From Labilibaculum sp. (GTDB lineage: Bacteria > Bacteroidota > Bacteroidia > Bacteroidales > Marinifilaceae): a stretch of 44,551 nucleotides of DNA. The notes beneath the pieces are model-generated. The model saw nothing but the letters and a program-made list of their open reading frames with translations, had not been told where the DNA came from and searched no databases. The DNA lies in assembly GCA_016760525.1 (NCBI GenBank), contig JAESUW010000040.1, forward strand, positions 13,989-58,539, in the 5' to 3' direction. Positions 18,201 to 26,083 of this stretch are shown piece by piece. Within the stretch, counting starts at the first letter, position 1. Every line of letters begins with the position of its first letter. A program made the position numbers and the translations under genes.

Positions 18201-20032
18201 TTGCTGTAGTTAGTTATACAGTTCATTCTTTGCCCAATGCAGTCGATCAAACGGTTGAAGTTTGGGAAGATGTATTTGGTACAGGCTTAGCATCGGGAAT
18301 AAATTTACTTGCTTATAATTCGCTTGTTTCAAGTAATTCTATATTGTGGTATGAAGATGCTTTGCTAACAATTCCTGTGTCGACACCCGATAACATAAAT
18401 GTGATTACAGGTGATGATTATTATGCACAGGTTGATGATGGGAATTGTCAGAATTCGGCAGTTTTGACATTTAATGTTAGGGATTTGCCCGAAGCAAATA
18501 ATCTGCAGGTTGAATTGTGTGAAGACATATTGGGGAGTGGCACCTTATCATCCTATGATCTTTCTCAATTAGAATCCGCTGTAAATAATGATCAGGGAAC
18601 TATAAAAGAATGGTTTCTTGATATCAGTTTGACTTTACCCGTTCCTTCTCCTATGAGCACGACTATTTCTAACGGAGACAGCTTTTTTGTTAGGGTAAGT
18701 TTTGGTGCTGAAAGTAATGTTGGGCGCATCGATTTTATCATAAATTCGTTGCCCGATGCTCAAGACCATGTGGTAACATTATGTGAAGATATTTTTAATA
18801 CAGGCCGGATAATTGGCGAAAATTTAAATAACTATGAATCGGATATCACTTCATCAGTAACAAGTGCAATTGTTTGGTATTCAGATACAGGCTATTTAAA
18901 TCCAGTTTTAAATACTCAGAATGTTTTGGTTTCTGATGGAGACATCTATTATGCGAGAGTTTGGGATGGTACTTGTGAGAATTTTGCAGAACTATCATTT
19001 GATATTTTGTCATTACCTCAAACTTCAACGGTAAATGAATTAGTCTGTGAAGATAGTTTTGGTTCGTCATCATTATCTGGAATAAACCTTACTGCATATA
19101 ATTTACAGGTGAGTAACGATCCGGCAGCAAATGTACTATGGTTTGAGGATGATCAATTGAATATTCCTGTCGTGAATCCTTCAGATATAACCATTTTTAA
19201 TCAAAGTTCATATTATGCTCAAGCTACCAATGCGAGTGGCTGTGAAAATTCGGGGAGATTGAATTTTACGGTGAATCCTCTGCCTGAAGCAAATGATTTG
19301 AGTTTTGAGCTGTGCGAGGATGCTGTAGGAATAAGAGAAGTTGCTGAGTATGATCTGACATTGCTAAATAATCAGGTTACAACAAACGCATCTGTTGTTG
19401 TCAGTTGGTATGAAGATGTAGATTTGCTTATTCCTGTTGTTAATCCAGTTAATGTAACAATTCGTTCTAATGAAAGCTATTTTGCGAAAGTTGAAAATGG
19501 ATGTATTAATTTATCGGTGGTTGATTTTATAATTCACGACAAACCTACTTTTGATTTAGGTATGGATACAACAATATTTTACACTGAATCTAAAATATTA
19601 TCACCATCAATAGATATTCGCTTCTTGCCTGGCAATTATTTGTGGCAAGATGGTTCTATGGCTTCAACCTACACTGTTACTCAAGAAGGAAAGTACACTC
19701 TTGAATATGCAGATGTGAACGGTTGTGTTGGCTTTGATTCCATTATGGTATATATGGATAGGTATCGAATATATGTGCCTAATGCTTTTACACCAGATGG
19801 AAATGGTGTAAATGATACTTTTGGACCATCAATTACTGGTGATATTGCAGATGAAGATATTGAAATGTTTATTTACAATCGTTGGGGTGAATTAATATAT
19901 GAATTTACTGATTTAGGCCAAGGGTGGGATGGTACCTATAAAGGGAAGAAAGCAAATACGGGAGTATATGTTTGGATTCTAATTATTAATGGGAAAGCCC
20001 GCCAGGATGGCAATGTTTCTTTAATTCGATAA
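15269..20032 (+). CDS. T9SS type B sorting domain protein with PKD and 11 Ig-like repeats
   Basis: This is a 1587-residue surface or secreted protein with a signal peptide (about 1-22, ending IVFGQ). The N-terminal region (about 25-375) has the FGENAGLDFN start and a propeller-like layout common in gliding-associated proteins. A PKD domain follows (about 379-455, with ATWDFGDGAN). Then come 11 tandem units of about 88 residues (about 457-1420), each beginning like LPxAxDQxxxxCEDxxGSG and ending in a strand such as GDxFYVxV. A final Ig-like segment precedes the type B sorting domain (about 1500-1587: VPNAFTPDGNGVNDTFG, IYNRWGELIYE, GWDGTYKG). Type B cargo is exported by the type IX system and usually needs a SprF/PorP partner, which is the next gene, one base downstream. 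Cysteines alternate between repeats. Confidence 0.95.
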   Translation: MKFLFRIVVLYIFLAANIVFGQGQAGIWYFGENAGLDFNVTPSVALTNSSLNTEEGCSTVCNTQGDLLFYTDGITVYNKNHAVMANGTGLDGNSSATQSSIIVQQPGSTILYYIFTVDAHQNALRNGLNYSIVDLSQNGGLGAVTVKNTLLYANEVCEKITAVKHANGTDFWILMHRWDNRDFYAYEFSASGIAAPVISTIGVSHNGDRRSAIGYMKTSPGGSKLAVAIYTQNRVELFDFNTTSGSVSNPIQLNNYSTPYGIEFSPSGEFLYVSLFASGDLYQFNISSNNQATINGSAQIIGNGSWLYGALQLAPDNRIYMAKTNTNGTTGSLNLDVINNPDVAGAGANFAADSKNLAGRRCMLGLPNFVTSIFTLEFAYQFDCVGDNTEFTISSDLANISSATWDFGDGANLTSNTSPFTVNHVYSVANTYNVNLEVNLISGGTDNITQSVSIRSLPIVTDQAESVWEDVQGTGIAGGVDLTMLENAVNNTVGSTFIWYSDVSLTTIVPDATNVTVSNGQQFWVEVNDGFCNNVAMVTYTVNSLPKALDQNIVLCEDNYNSGVVSNIDLTLLEPAITNNNGFLVIWFHDLALSVPVINLNNRIVSDGEIFYVQVSTGTETSIAAVTYAIQTLPEGNDISIQIWEDSFGSGIASGIDLTSYNLQVAGANNIVWYADAGLINPIGSPTNLVVNDQDVFYAYIDNGSCLNRGSIQFTVRSSPIANDLDIEVCEDVYGSGIASNINLLLLDGAVNGGTASSVSWFADAALSVPVANPSNVSITNGLMFYVLIQSAGESNTATVTYTVLSLPIANNQSIVEFEDVAGSMISLGVDLSFYNNAILGGQSNSIDWYVDSGLTTLVLDPTNQDVGDGDFFYVLVANGTCSNVATIDFSVVNTPIARNVFSVVCEDVVGTGTALVDLSLLENQINEGNGDSFAWYFDWPGEPSGLPVNAIPDPVNVIVNDGDRLFAAVSDVFNTNVAVVSYTVHSLPNAVDQTVEVWEDVFGTGLASGINLLAYNSLVSSNSILWYEDALLTIPVSTPDNINVITGDDYYAQVDDGNCQNSAVLTFNVRDLPEANNLQVELCEDILGSGTLSSYDLSQLESAVNNDQGTIKEWFLDISLTLPVPSPMSTTISNGDSFFVRVSFGAESNVGRIDFIINSLPDAQDHVVTLCEDIFNTGRIIGENLNNYESDITSSVTSAIVWYSDTGYLNPVLNTQNVLVSDGDIYYARVWDGTCENFAELSFDILSLPQTSTVNELVCEDSFGSSSLSGINLTAYNLQVSNDPAANVLWFEDDQLNIPVVNPSDITIFNQSSYYAQATNASGCENSGRLNFTVNPLPEANDLSFELCEDAVGIREVAEYDLTLLNNQVTTNASVVVSWYEDVDLLIPVVNPVNVTIRSNESYFAKVENGCINLSVVDFIIHDKPTFDLGMDTTIFYTESKILSPSIDIRFLPGNYLWQDGSMASTYTVTQEGKYTLEYADVNGCVGFDSIMVYMDRYRIYVPNAFTPDGNGVNDTFGPSITGDIADEDIEMFIYNRWGELIYEFTDLGQGWDGTYKGKKANTGVYVWILIINGKARQDGNVSLIR

Positions 20033-20033
20033 A

Positions 20034-21053
20034 ATGGTGAAATGGAGGCTTATTTATATCGTCGGTTGTTTGCTGTTGACTTCATTGGTTAAGGCTCAGG
20101 ACGTTGAGTTTTCACAATTTTATGCAAATCGACTCTACCTTAATCCTGCATTTGCTGGATCAGAATATGTTCCTACTGTTGGCATGTCATATCGAAATCA
20201 ATGGCCGCAAAATAACCATCCTTTTGTAACTTATAGTGCGTCCTATGATCAATTTGTTGATTTAATGAACGGTGGTTTGGGAATATTGGTTCTTCAAGAT
20301 AATCAGGGACAAGGGGCGATAAAAACAACAATGGCAGCAGGTCTGTATTCATATTCTTTGGATATCAACAGGACCTTATCTGTGAACGTTGGGCTGAAGG
20401 CTAATTTTATTCAACGTAAATTAGATTGGGAATCATTTGTGTTTTCGGATATGATTGATCCATTATATGGAGTAATTTATCCATCCAGAGAAATTCAACC
20501 AAGCAATTTGAGTAAATCATACTGGGATTTTTCCATGGGGATCATTGTAAATTATAAGAATTTTTATTTTGGAGGAGTTGTTGATCATCTCTCAGAACCT
20601 AATGAGGCCTTTAATTCAGTACAAAATGTGGCCGTTTTGCCTCGCAAGTATACTGTACATGCAGGTGCAAGTATTCCTATGGGGTATTCCCGTGGATTAA
20701 TGAAGAGTAATTTTTCAATATCACCCAATGTATTATATCAAAGACAGCTCGATTTTGAACAAATGAACTACGGTTTGTATTTATCTCGAAGTAATTGGGT
20801 GGTTGGTGCATGGTTTCGTCAAAACTTATCTTTCGATTTTGATGCGTTTATTGTTTTGATTGGTTACCAGACAGATAATATCAGAATTGGTTATTCTTAT
20901 GATTATGTGATCTCAAATTTGGTTAAAACCAATTCTGGAGCTCACGAAATATCACTTACTTATTTGTTGGGAAAGGCAAAAACTTCTTGTTCAGGAACTC
21001 ATTTTTTAAGAAAGAAGAGAAGAATACGTGCTGTTCGATGTCCTAAATTTTAA
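20034..21053 (+). CDS. PorP/SprF family type IX secretion outer-membrane protein
   Basis: This 339-residue beta-barrel protein has a signal peptide (ending SLVKAQ) and the family's signature start: VEFSQFYANRLYLNPAFAGS, then YRNQWP and YDQF. It ends with a highly basic tail. In T9SS bacteria such proteins are encoded next to type B cargo and help deliver or anchor that cargo at the cell surface. The ATG follows the stop of the large cargo gene by one base, so the pair is an operon and this protein is probably dedicated to that cargo. Confidence 0.94.
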   Translation: MVKWRLIYIVGCLLLTSLVKAQDVEFSQFYANRLYLNPAFAGSEYVPTVGMSYRNQWPQNNHPFVTYSASYDQFVDLMNGGLGILVLQDNQGQGAIKTTMAAGLYSYSLDINRTLSVNVGLKANFIQRKLDWESFVFSDMIDPLYGVIYPSREIQPSNLSKSYWDFSMGIIVNYKNFYFGGVVDHLSEPNEAFNSVQNVAVLPRKYTVHAGASIPMGYSRGLMKSNFSISPNVLYQRQLDFEQMNYGLYLSRSNWVVGAWFRQNLSFDFDAFIVLIGYQTDNIRIGYSYDYVISNLVKTNSGAHEISLTYLLGKAKTSCSGTHFLRKKRRIRAVRCPKF

Positions 21054-21229
21054 AGGCTTGTATGTTTAATCAATGTGATTATCAGAGATTTGGAGTTTAA
21101 TAATTTTTAACTGGTTAACAAAAGTTAAGATTTCTTAAGAGAAGTCTAATGAAATTATTATTGTTATGATATTAAATTTAGAAATGATATATTTATATAG
21201 TAGTAATCATTGATTTTATTGAGATTAAA

Positions 21230-21736
21230 ATGAGATTTTTTTATAGAAGTATTGTATTTATTTTCCTTTTTATGTTTTTTGTTTCACTACCGGAAATGAA
21301 AGGACAGGAAGTTGAAAGTGATTCTGTAAAAACATTAAAGATTCTTCAAAAAACTTTGGATGATATCATAGAAAAAAATACGTCCTATGAAAAGGTTGGT
21401 TCTAAGATGGAAATTGACGGTTTGGTTATGGATGAAACAATGACCAAAGTAGGACGAGATTTCTATGATATGTTTTTTTCCATTTGGGTTGCGCCGCAAA
21501 AGGCGAAAAATTATACCATTACAGTTAAAGAAATGGTTTTGCCGGGATTGGCAACTCAAATTATTATTTTAGTAAATGAAACGGAAATATTTAAACAAAG
21601 AGTGCAGCCGCGTTATGAAGTATTGGAACAAATGTCTCAATACGCAAATCAAAAGGCAATGCAGTACTTAAATAATTACGAGAAAATGAAGGCCCAACTT
21701 GAAGATGAAGATCAACAAGGAACGGGACTGTTTTAA
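21230..21736 (+). CDS. csgE: Curli secretion specificity factor CsgE
   Basis: This 168-residue periplasmic protein has a signal peptide (ending EMKGQ) and the CsgE core: EIDGLVMDETMTKVGRDFYD with MFFSIW after it, and a C-terminal half with IIILVNETEIFKQRVQPR and VLEQMSQYA. In E. coli, CsgE caps the CsgG channel from the periplasm and guides curlin subunits. It is the first gene of a csgE-csgF-csgG operon (17 and 32 bp gaps). The 176 bp before it hold no exact match to the housekeeping promoter consensus; TATATTTA near 21188 is the closest. Confidence 0.93.
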   Translation: MRFFYRSIVFIFLFMFFVSLPEMKGQEVESDSVKTLKILQKTLDDIIEKNTSYEKVGSKMEIDGLVMDETMTKVGRDFYDMFFSIWVAPQKAKNYTITVKEMVLPGLATQIIILVNETEIFKQRVQPRYEVLEQMSQYANQKAMQYLNNYEKMKAQLEDEDQQGTGLF

Positions 21737-21744
21737 ACCTTAAA
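21732..21744 (+). promoter_or_regulatory. Leader motif upstream of csgF
   Basis: TTTAAACCTTAAA overlaps the csgE stop codon and lies just before csgF. Nearly the same motif is found in the leaders of both large curlin genes (24011-24023 and 26061-26074). Confidence 0.35.
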
Positions 21745-21753
21745 TTGTAAATC

Positions 21754-22176
21754 ATGAATATTATAAAAATAGTATTTGTCTTGTCTTTTCTGAGTTTATT
21801 ATTGCCAACTGAATCGAAAGCACAGGATTTTGTATACAAACCAATAAATTCCTCTTTTGGAGGTGATCAGTATAATTACAATTGGTTGTTGAATTCTGCT
21901 ACTCAGCAAAATAGAATTGAAGATCCTAATGCTGATGATGCTTTAAATAAAGATCCTTTGGATGATTTTCAAGACAATTTAAATCGACAAATTTTGAATC
22001 AACTGTCAAGTAAATTGGTGAATTCTATTTTTGGGGATAATAATGAGCTCGAAACTGGTTCTTATAACCTTGGGAATTACCAGGTTGATATATTTGAGGA
22101 TGGAAGTGGTGTTACCGTTAATATTCAGGATATAACGACAGGAAATTATACGAACGTTGTTATCCCAAGTTATTAA
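21754..22176 (+). CDS. csgF: Curli assembly factor CsgF
   Basis: This 140-residue exported protein has a signal peptide ending ESKAQ, immediately followed by DFVYKPINSSFGGDQYNYNW and LLNSATQQN, the CsgF hallmark; this N-terminal stretch plugs into the CsgG pore in E. coli. The middle has DDFQDNLNRQILNQLSSKLV and the end is a short beta domain. In E. coli, CsgF couples secretion to nucleation at the cell surface. It is the second gene of the csgEFG operon. Confidence 0.94.
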   Translation: MNIIKIVFVLSFLSLLLPTESKAQDFVYKPINSSFGGDQYNYNWLLNSATQQNRIEDPNADDALNKDPLDDFQDNLNRQILNQLSSKLVNSIFGDNNELETGSYNLGNYQVDIFEDGSGVTVNIQDITTGNYTNVVIPSY

Positions 22177-22208
22177 TAAATTGAAAGTTACCTAATAATT
22201 CTCTCTAT

Positions 22209-23672
22209 ATGTTTAAATGTATACGCCACTACTATAGTATTCTAATTTTACTACTTCTCATTAATGGATGTGTTCCCTATTTTAATCAACCCTTAAGCGA
22301 GCAAAGAGCAGAAATTGGCGCTGAAACGCCTGCTAGAAAAAGTTTGGTTAGTCTACCCGAACCAAAAGAGAAGATTGTTGCTGCTGTTTATAAGTTTCGC
22401 GATCAAACCGGGCAATATAAACCTTCCGAAAGCGGTGCTAACTGGTCAACTGCTGTAACCCAAGGAACCACATCCATACTCTTAAAAGCAATTGAAGAAT
22501 CGGGTTGGTTTATTCCTATTGAAAGAGAAGGTCTGTCTAATTTACTCAATGAGCGAAAAATTATACGATCAAGTCGTGCAAATTATGCCGGTCAAACAGA
22601 AAGTTCTCAATTGTTACCACCTCTCTTGTTTGCCGGTTTGGTATTAGAAGGAGGAGTTATTAGTTACGATGCCAATGTATTGACTGGAGGTGCTGGTTTG
22701 AAATATTTTGGTGCTGGTGCTTCCGGGCAGTACCGACAAGATAGAGTTACAGTATATCTTCGTGCAATATCTACTAGCAATGGTCGAATTTTAAAGACCG
22801 TGTATACTTCAAAAATGATTCTTTCTCAAAAATTGGATGCTAGTATTTTTAGATATGTGAAATTTAAACGCCTTCTTGAGGCGGAAGTTGGCTTTACTTA
22901 TAATGAGCCATCTGAAATGGCTGTTAAAGAGGCTATAGAGAAGGCTGTTGAATCTTTAATTATCGAAGGTGTGATAGAAGGTCTTTGGGACTTAAAGAAT
23001 CCTGAAGAAATTAATTCGGATATAATTACTAAATATGTTGAGAGCAAAGAAGATAATCAAGGATCAGATTTCTTCGACCAGTTAATTACTCCGCGCCGTC
23101 GTAAGTTTGGTTTAGGTTTTAATGCCGGATCATGGTTATATATGGGAGATTATAAACATACAGAAATGGAAGCTATGGCTGGTGTGTCTTTATTATACGA
23201 TACCCAATCGGCTTTTCAGTTTGGTCTTAATTTTAGTAGAGGGGATTTAGCAACAACTGATTATTTTCAAAAGACATATAATTCGCTTGATGTAACAGCT
23301 AAATATCGATTATTACCTTATAAAGATTGGACACCGTATATTGAAGGTGGTTTTGGTGTGTTTTCAGAACATGATAAGTCAATATATGCAATTGATATTT
23401 CAAATTCTGTTTATACCCAAGCCTTGTATGGTGCTGGAGTCGAATTTATATTTAATGATAGAATAGGATTAAATTTTTCTATACTGAATCATTATATTTT
23501 TGATGACAATATAGATGGGAAAGAACAGGGGAATTTTAATGATTATTTCTGGGAAGGAAAAATTGGTCTAAACTTTTATTTTGATAAGATTTGGGATCGA
23601 AATAAAAAGAACAAAAACAGAAAAGAAAAAATACGAAAAAAAGCAGTAATTAAACCTGTTTCTACTGAATAA
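22209..23672 (+). CDS. csgG: Curli secretion channel CsgG with C-terminal barrel-like extension
   Basis: This 487-residue outer-membrane lipoprotein has a lipobox LLINGC with the acylated Cys at residue 21. The CsgG core (about 40-268) is clear: VAAVYKFRDQTGQYKPS, GTTSILLKAIEESGWFIPIEREGL, NLLNERKIIR, GGVISYDANVLTGG and GASGQYRQDRVTVYLRA. E. coli CsgG ends near this point (277 residues with its signal). Here about 220 more residues follow: a linker, then a region (about 297-465) of alternating amphipathic strands typical of a small outer-membrane barrel (FGLGFNAGSWLYMGDY ... WEGKIGLNFYF), then a Lys-rich tail. The function of the extension is unknown. It ends the csgEFG operon and has its own terminator. 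Confidence 0.93.
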   Translation: MFKCIRHYYSILILLLLINGCVPYFNQPLSEQRAEIGAETPARKSLVSLPEPKEKIVAAVYKFRDQTGQYKPSESGANWSTAVTQGTTSILLKAIEESGWFIPIEREGLSNLLNERKIIRSSRANYAGQTESSQLLPPLLFAGLVLEGGVISYDANVLTGGAGLKYFGAGASGQYRQDRVTVYLRAISTSNGRILKTVYTSKMILSQKLDASIFRYVKFKRLLEAEVGFTYNEPSEMAVKEAIEKAVESLIIEGVIEGLWDLKNPEEINSDIITKYVESKEDNQGSDFFDQLITPRRRKFGLGFNAGSWLYMGDYKHTEMEAMAGVSLLYDTQSAFQFGLNFSRGDLATTDYFQKTYNSLDVTAKYRLLPYKDWTPYIEGGFGVFSEHDKSIYAIDISNSVYTQALYGAGVEFIFNDRIGLNFSILNHYIFDDNIDGKEQGNFNDYFWEGKIGLNFYFDKIWDRNKKNKNRKEKIRKKAVIKPVSTE

Positions 23673-23692
23673 AATAGTAATAAGTTATTAAC

Positions 23693-23725
23693 AAGGCCGG
23701 ATATTTATCCGGCCTTTTTTTATTT
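23693..23725 (+). terminator. Terminator of the csgEFG operon
   Basis: AAGGCCGGATA (23693-23703) pairs perfectly with TATCCGGCCTT (23706-23716), followed by a long T-rich tract. Confidence 0.9.
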
Positions 23726-23812
23726 TTTTATTTTTCGAGCTTCGATGTTTATAATTTACTGACTATTAGTATCCTGAGGTGGATTGTTTAATTTTTTTTA
23801 ATCTTTTATGTT

Positions 23813-23835
23813 AGATCTATAACTTATATAGATCT
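23813..23835. promoter_or_regulatory. Candidate operator: 9-bp perfect inverted repeat with 5-bp spacer
   Basis: AGATCTATA (23813-23821) and TATAGATCT (23827-23835) form a perfect palindrome about 200 bp before the first curlin start codon. Another AGATCT half occurs about 80 bp further on. The symmetry suits a dimeric regulator. The 362-bp gap 23673-24034 also contains the csgG terminator, a small TCAGG-GAAA-CCTGA hairpin (23987-24000) and the curlin leader. Confidence 0.45.
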
Positions 23836-24004
23836 TCGTCAATTACTTCTTGTTATTCATCATATAAATGTGGTGTTTAATGTAATCGAATATGATATAT
23901 TCAATAGATCTCTCTACATTTAATTGTATTTGAAAACATAAATCAATTAATCATTATCAACCATAACCAAATTTAGGAAAACTTTTTCAGGGAAACCTGA
24001 TCTA

Positions 24005-24024
24005 TTCACTTTAAACCTTAAAAA
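24005..24024 (+). promoter_or_regulatory. Curlin leader element (copy 1)
   Basis: TTCACTTTAAACCTTAAAAA begins 30 bp before the ATG of curlin 1. A nearly identical block lies 29 bp before curlin 2. The fixed distance to the start codon suggests a role in translation or mRNA stability, or recent common origin of the two leaders. Confidence 0.5.
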
Positions 24025-24034
24025 TTTTTAAACC

Positions 24035-25735
24035 ATGAAGAAGATTTTATTCACTTTTTTAGCAGCCCTATGTACAGGGCTTGTTTCGTTTGCCCAAATT
24101 AACCAATCCAATGTTAATCAAGTTGGAAATGCCAATTCAGCTACAGTACAACAAGTAGGTGTTTTTAATATTAATGACATTTATCAAAATGGCGATGATA
24201 ATATTGCCGAAGTTAATCAGTCTGGTTTTTTAAATATGTCATTTTTAGATCAGTATGGTGTCGGGAATGAGTATTATGCAACTCAGTCTATGACTAATTT
24301 CTCAAAAGCGTTACAAGTAGGTAGTTACAATCTTGCTGAAGTTGACCAAGTAGGATTTAATGCATCTTATATCACTCAGTTTTGGGGATCTTATAATAAA
24401 GCATATGTAGATCAATTTGGTTTTTTTAACCTATCTACTATTAGTCAGTTTTTAAGTTATTCTGAAACTGCTAATGTATTTCAGTTTGGTTTTTTAAATT
24501 CAGCGAATGTTATGCAAACTGGAGGTAGATATGATAAGGCAACAATTAGCCAGTGGGGTACTTTGAATAGTGCTGATGTATATCAAACTTTTACCTATAA
24601 AAATAGTGCCTTGGTTGATCAGCATGGATATGGTAATTATGCTCTTGTAAATCAGTTTGCAGGTCGATACAACAATGCTGAAGTTTCTCAAAGAGGTCAA
24701 ATGAATACTGCACTTGTTGATCAGTTTTTTGGAATGGGAAATAGCTCTGTTGTTATGCAGAAAGGTAAAGAAAACTTTGCATGGACGTATCAGGTTGGCG
24801 GTTTCTTAAATAAAATTGATGTAAATCAAAAAGGTAAAGGAAATGAAGCATATGCTGCTCAGTATGGCGGAGCTTTTAATAATTCTACTATAATGCAACG
24901 TGGAAAAAGCAATGTTGCAGTAACCGGACAGGTTGGTGGAGTTTTTAATGATGCAGATGTAAACCAAAGAGGACGCAGTAATCTTGCTGTAATTGCACAA
25001 ATTGGTGGTGCTTTTAATGATGCTGCAATTTCACAAAGAGGAAAAATGAATACTGCTGAAATTTTACAAGCTGGTGGTGTTTTTAATGATGCAGATGTAT
25101 ACCAAAGGGGTAAAAAGAATGAAGCTTCAGTTTATCAATTAGGTGGTTTTGTTAATGCAGCTGTTGTTAATCAGTATGGTAAAATGAATGATGCTTACGT
25201 TTATCAAGAAGGTGGTAAGTTTAATAAAGCTACTGTATCTCAGTATGGTAAAGGTAATGACGCAACGATTAAGCAAATTGATAATGAATATACTACTGCT
25301 TACATTGGACAGTTTGGTGACGATAATGACGCTTTAATTTATCAGAAAAATAATTCTGGAAGTTATGCTGGAGTTTTACAAATTGGTGAAGAGAATGCTG
25401 CCTTAATAGGACAGTTGGAAACCTCAAATACTTTTGCAGGAATATTACAGATTGGTAATGGTAATATGGCCGCAATCGGACAGTATGAAGTTCAAAACAG
25501 TTCTGCAGTGATTTATCAGGATGGTGATAATAATTTGGCTTTATCTGCTCAAGCATTCGGTGAAAATAACATCGCTGAAACATATCAAGTTGGTGATTAC
25601 AACTCCTCAGCTACATTACAAATCGGTAGCAACAATACTGTAAATGTTTACCAGAATGGTTATGGTCATTCGTCAGTAGTTACTCAATATGGTAATGGTA
25701 ATACAGCAACCGTAAGTCAGTATAACGGATTCTAA
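24035..25735 (+). CDS. Giant curlin (CsgA-like amyloid subunit), about 24 repeats
   Basis: This 566-residue protein has a signal peptide (about 1-21, ending VSFAQ) and then nothing but curlin strand units from residue 23 to the end. I count about 48 units of 11-12 residues with the pattern N-x-A-x-V-x-Q-x-G-x-x, such as NSATVQQVGVF and NDADVNQRGRS. Two units make one curlin repeat, giving about 24 repeats; E. coli CsgA has 5 in 151 residues. From about unit 15 the units mostly alternate 11 and 12 residues (QRGK, then QVGGxF), a 23-residue period. The stacked Asn and Gln ladders are those that form the amyloid beta-solenoid. It should be the major or co-major fibre subunit secreted through CsgG. 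It is probably transcribed alone, with its own leader and terminator. Confidence 0.93.
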   Translation: MKKILFTFLAALCTGLVSFAQINQSNVNQVGNANSATVQQVGVFNINDIYQNGDDNIAEVNQSGFLNMSFLDQYGVGNEYYATQSMTNFSKALQVGSYNLAEVDQVGFNASYITQFWGSYNKAYVDQFGFFNLSTISQFLSYSETANVFQFGFLNSANVMQTGGRYDKATISQWGTLNSADVYQTFTYKNSALVDQHGYGNYALVNQFAGRYNNAEVSQRGQMNTALVDQFFGMGNSSVVMQKGKENFAWTYQVGGFLNKIDVNQKGKGNEAYAAQYGGAFNNSTIMQRGKSNVAVTGQVGGVFNDADVNQRGRSNLAVIAQIGGAFNDAAISQRGKMNTAEILQAGGVFNDADVYQRGKKNEASVYQLGGFVNAAVVNQYGKMNDAYVYQEGGKFNKATVSQYGKGNDATIKQIDNEYTTAYIGQFGDDNDALIYQKNNSGSYAGVLQIGEENAALIGQLETSNTFAGILQIGNGNMAAIGQYEVQNSSAVIYQDGDNNLALSAQAFGENNIAETYQVGDYNSSATLQIGSNNTVNVYQNGYGHSSVVTQYGNGNTATVSQYNGF

Positions 25736-25770
25736 AATTGTATTCAATGATTTATTGATTTATAATATTT

Positions 25771-25814
25771 AAAACCACCAAAATTGAATAAAATCTCAAT
25801 TTTGGTGGTTTTTT
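25771..25814 (+). terminator. Terminator of curlin 1
   Basis: A 17-bp perfect stem (25771-25787 with 25796-25812, AAAACCACC... / ...GGTGGTTTT) is followed by more T. Confidence 0.9.
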
Positions 25815-25835
25815 CATTATTGGAATTTAATACTC

Positions 25836-25853
25836 CTTAAACTTTTGTTTAAG
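25836..25853. repeat. Palindrome CTTAAAC-TTTT-GTTTAAG between the curlins
   Basis: A perfect 7-bp inverted repeat with a 4-bp spacer lies in the 348-bp gap 25736-26083, after the curlin 1 terminator. It may be an operator or a secondary terminator. The gap also holds the curlin 2 leader; no exact TTTG/TAnnTTTG promoter pair is visible. Confidence 0.35.
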
Positions 25854-26054
25854 TTTTCTTATTCTTTTTTAGAATGAATAAAGATTAGCATAAAAGAGAC
25901 TTGGTTTAATCACTAAATCAGTGCCGTTTGTGTAAAAACATAGCTAGTTGGAAAGGCTTTTTCTTAATTTAGATAAAAAGATTGAAGGATGCTGTAAGTG
26001 CATTATTTGATCTGTCAGAGTTCTTAAACCTTTAAAATTGATTTTTAAAATTAA

Positions 26055-26075
26055 TTCACTTTAAACCTTTAAAAA
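26055..26075 (+). promoter_or_regulatory. Curlin leader element (copy 2)
   Basis: TTCACTTTAAACCTTTAAAA starts 29 bp before the ATG of curlin 2 and matches the curlin 1 leader over its first 15 bases. A further TTAAACCTTTAAAA copy lies about 35 bp upstream. Confidence 0.5.
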
Positions 26076-26083
26076 ATTCAACC

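Noticed and set aside
15650-19073. Minus-strand frames inside the T9SS cargo gene
   Set aside because: They lack family features and lie opposite a continuous, well-supported 1587-codon gene.
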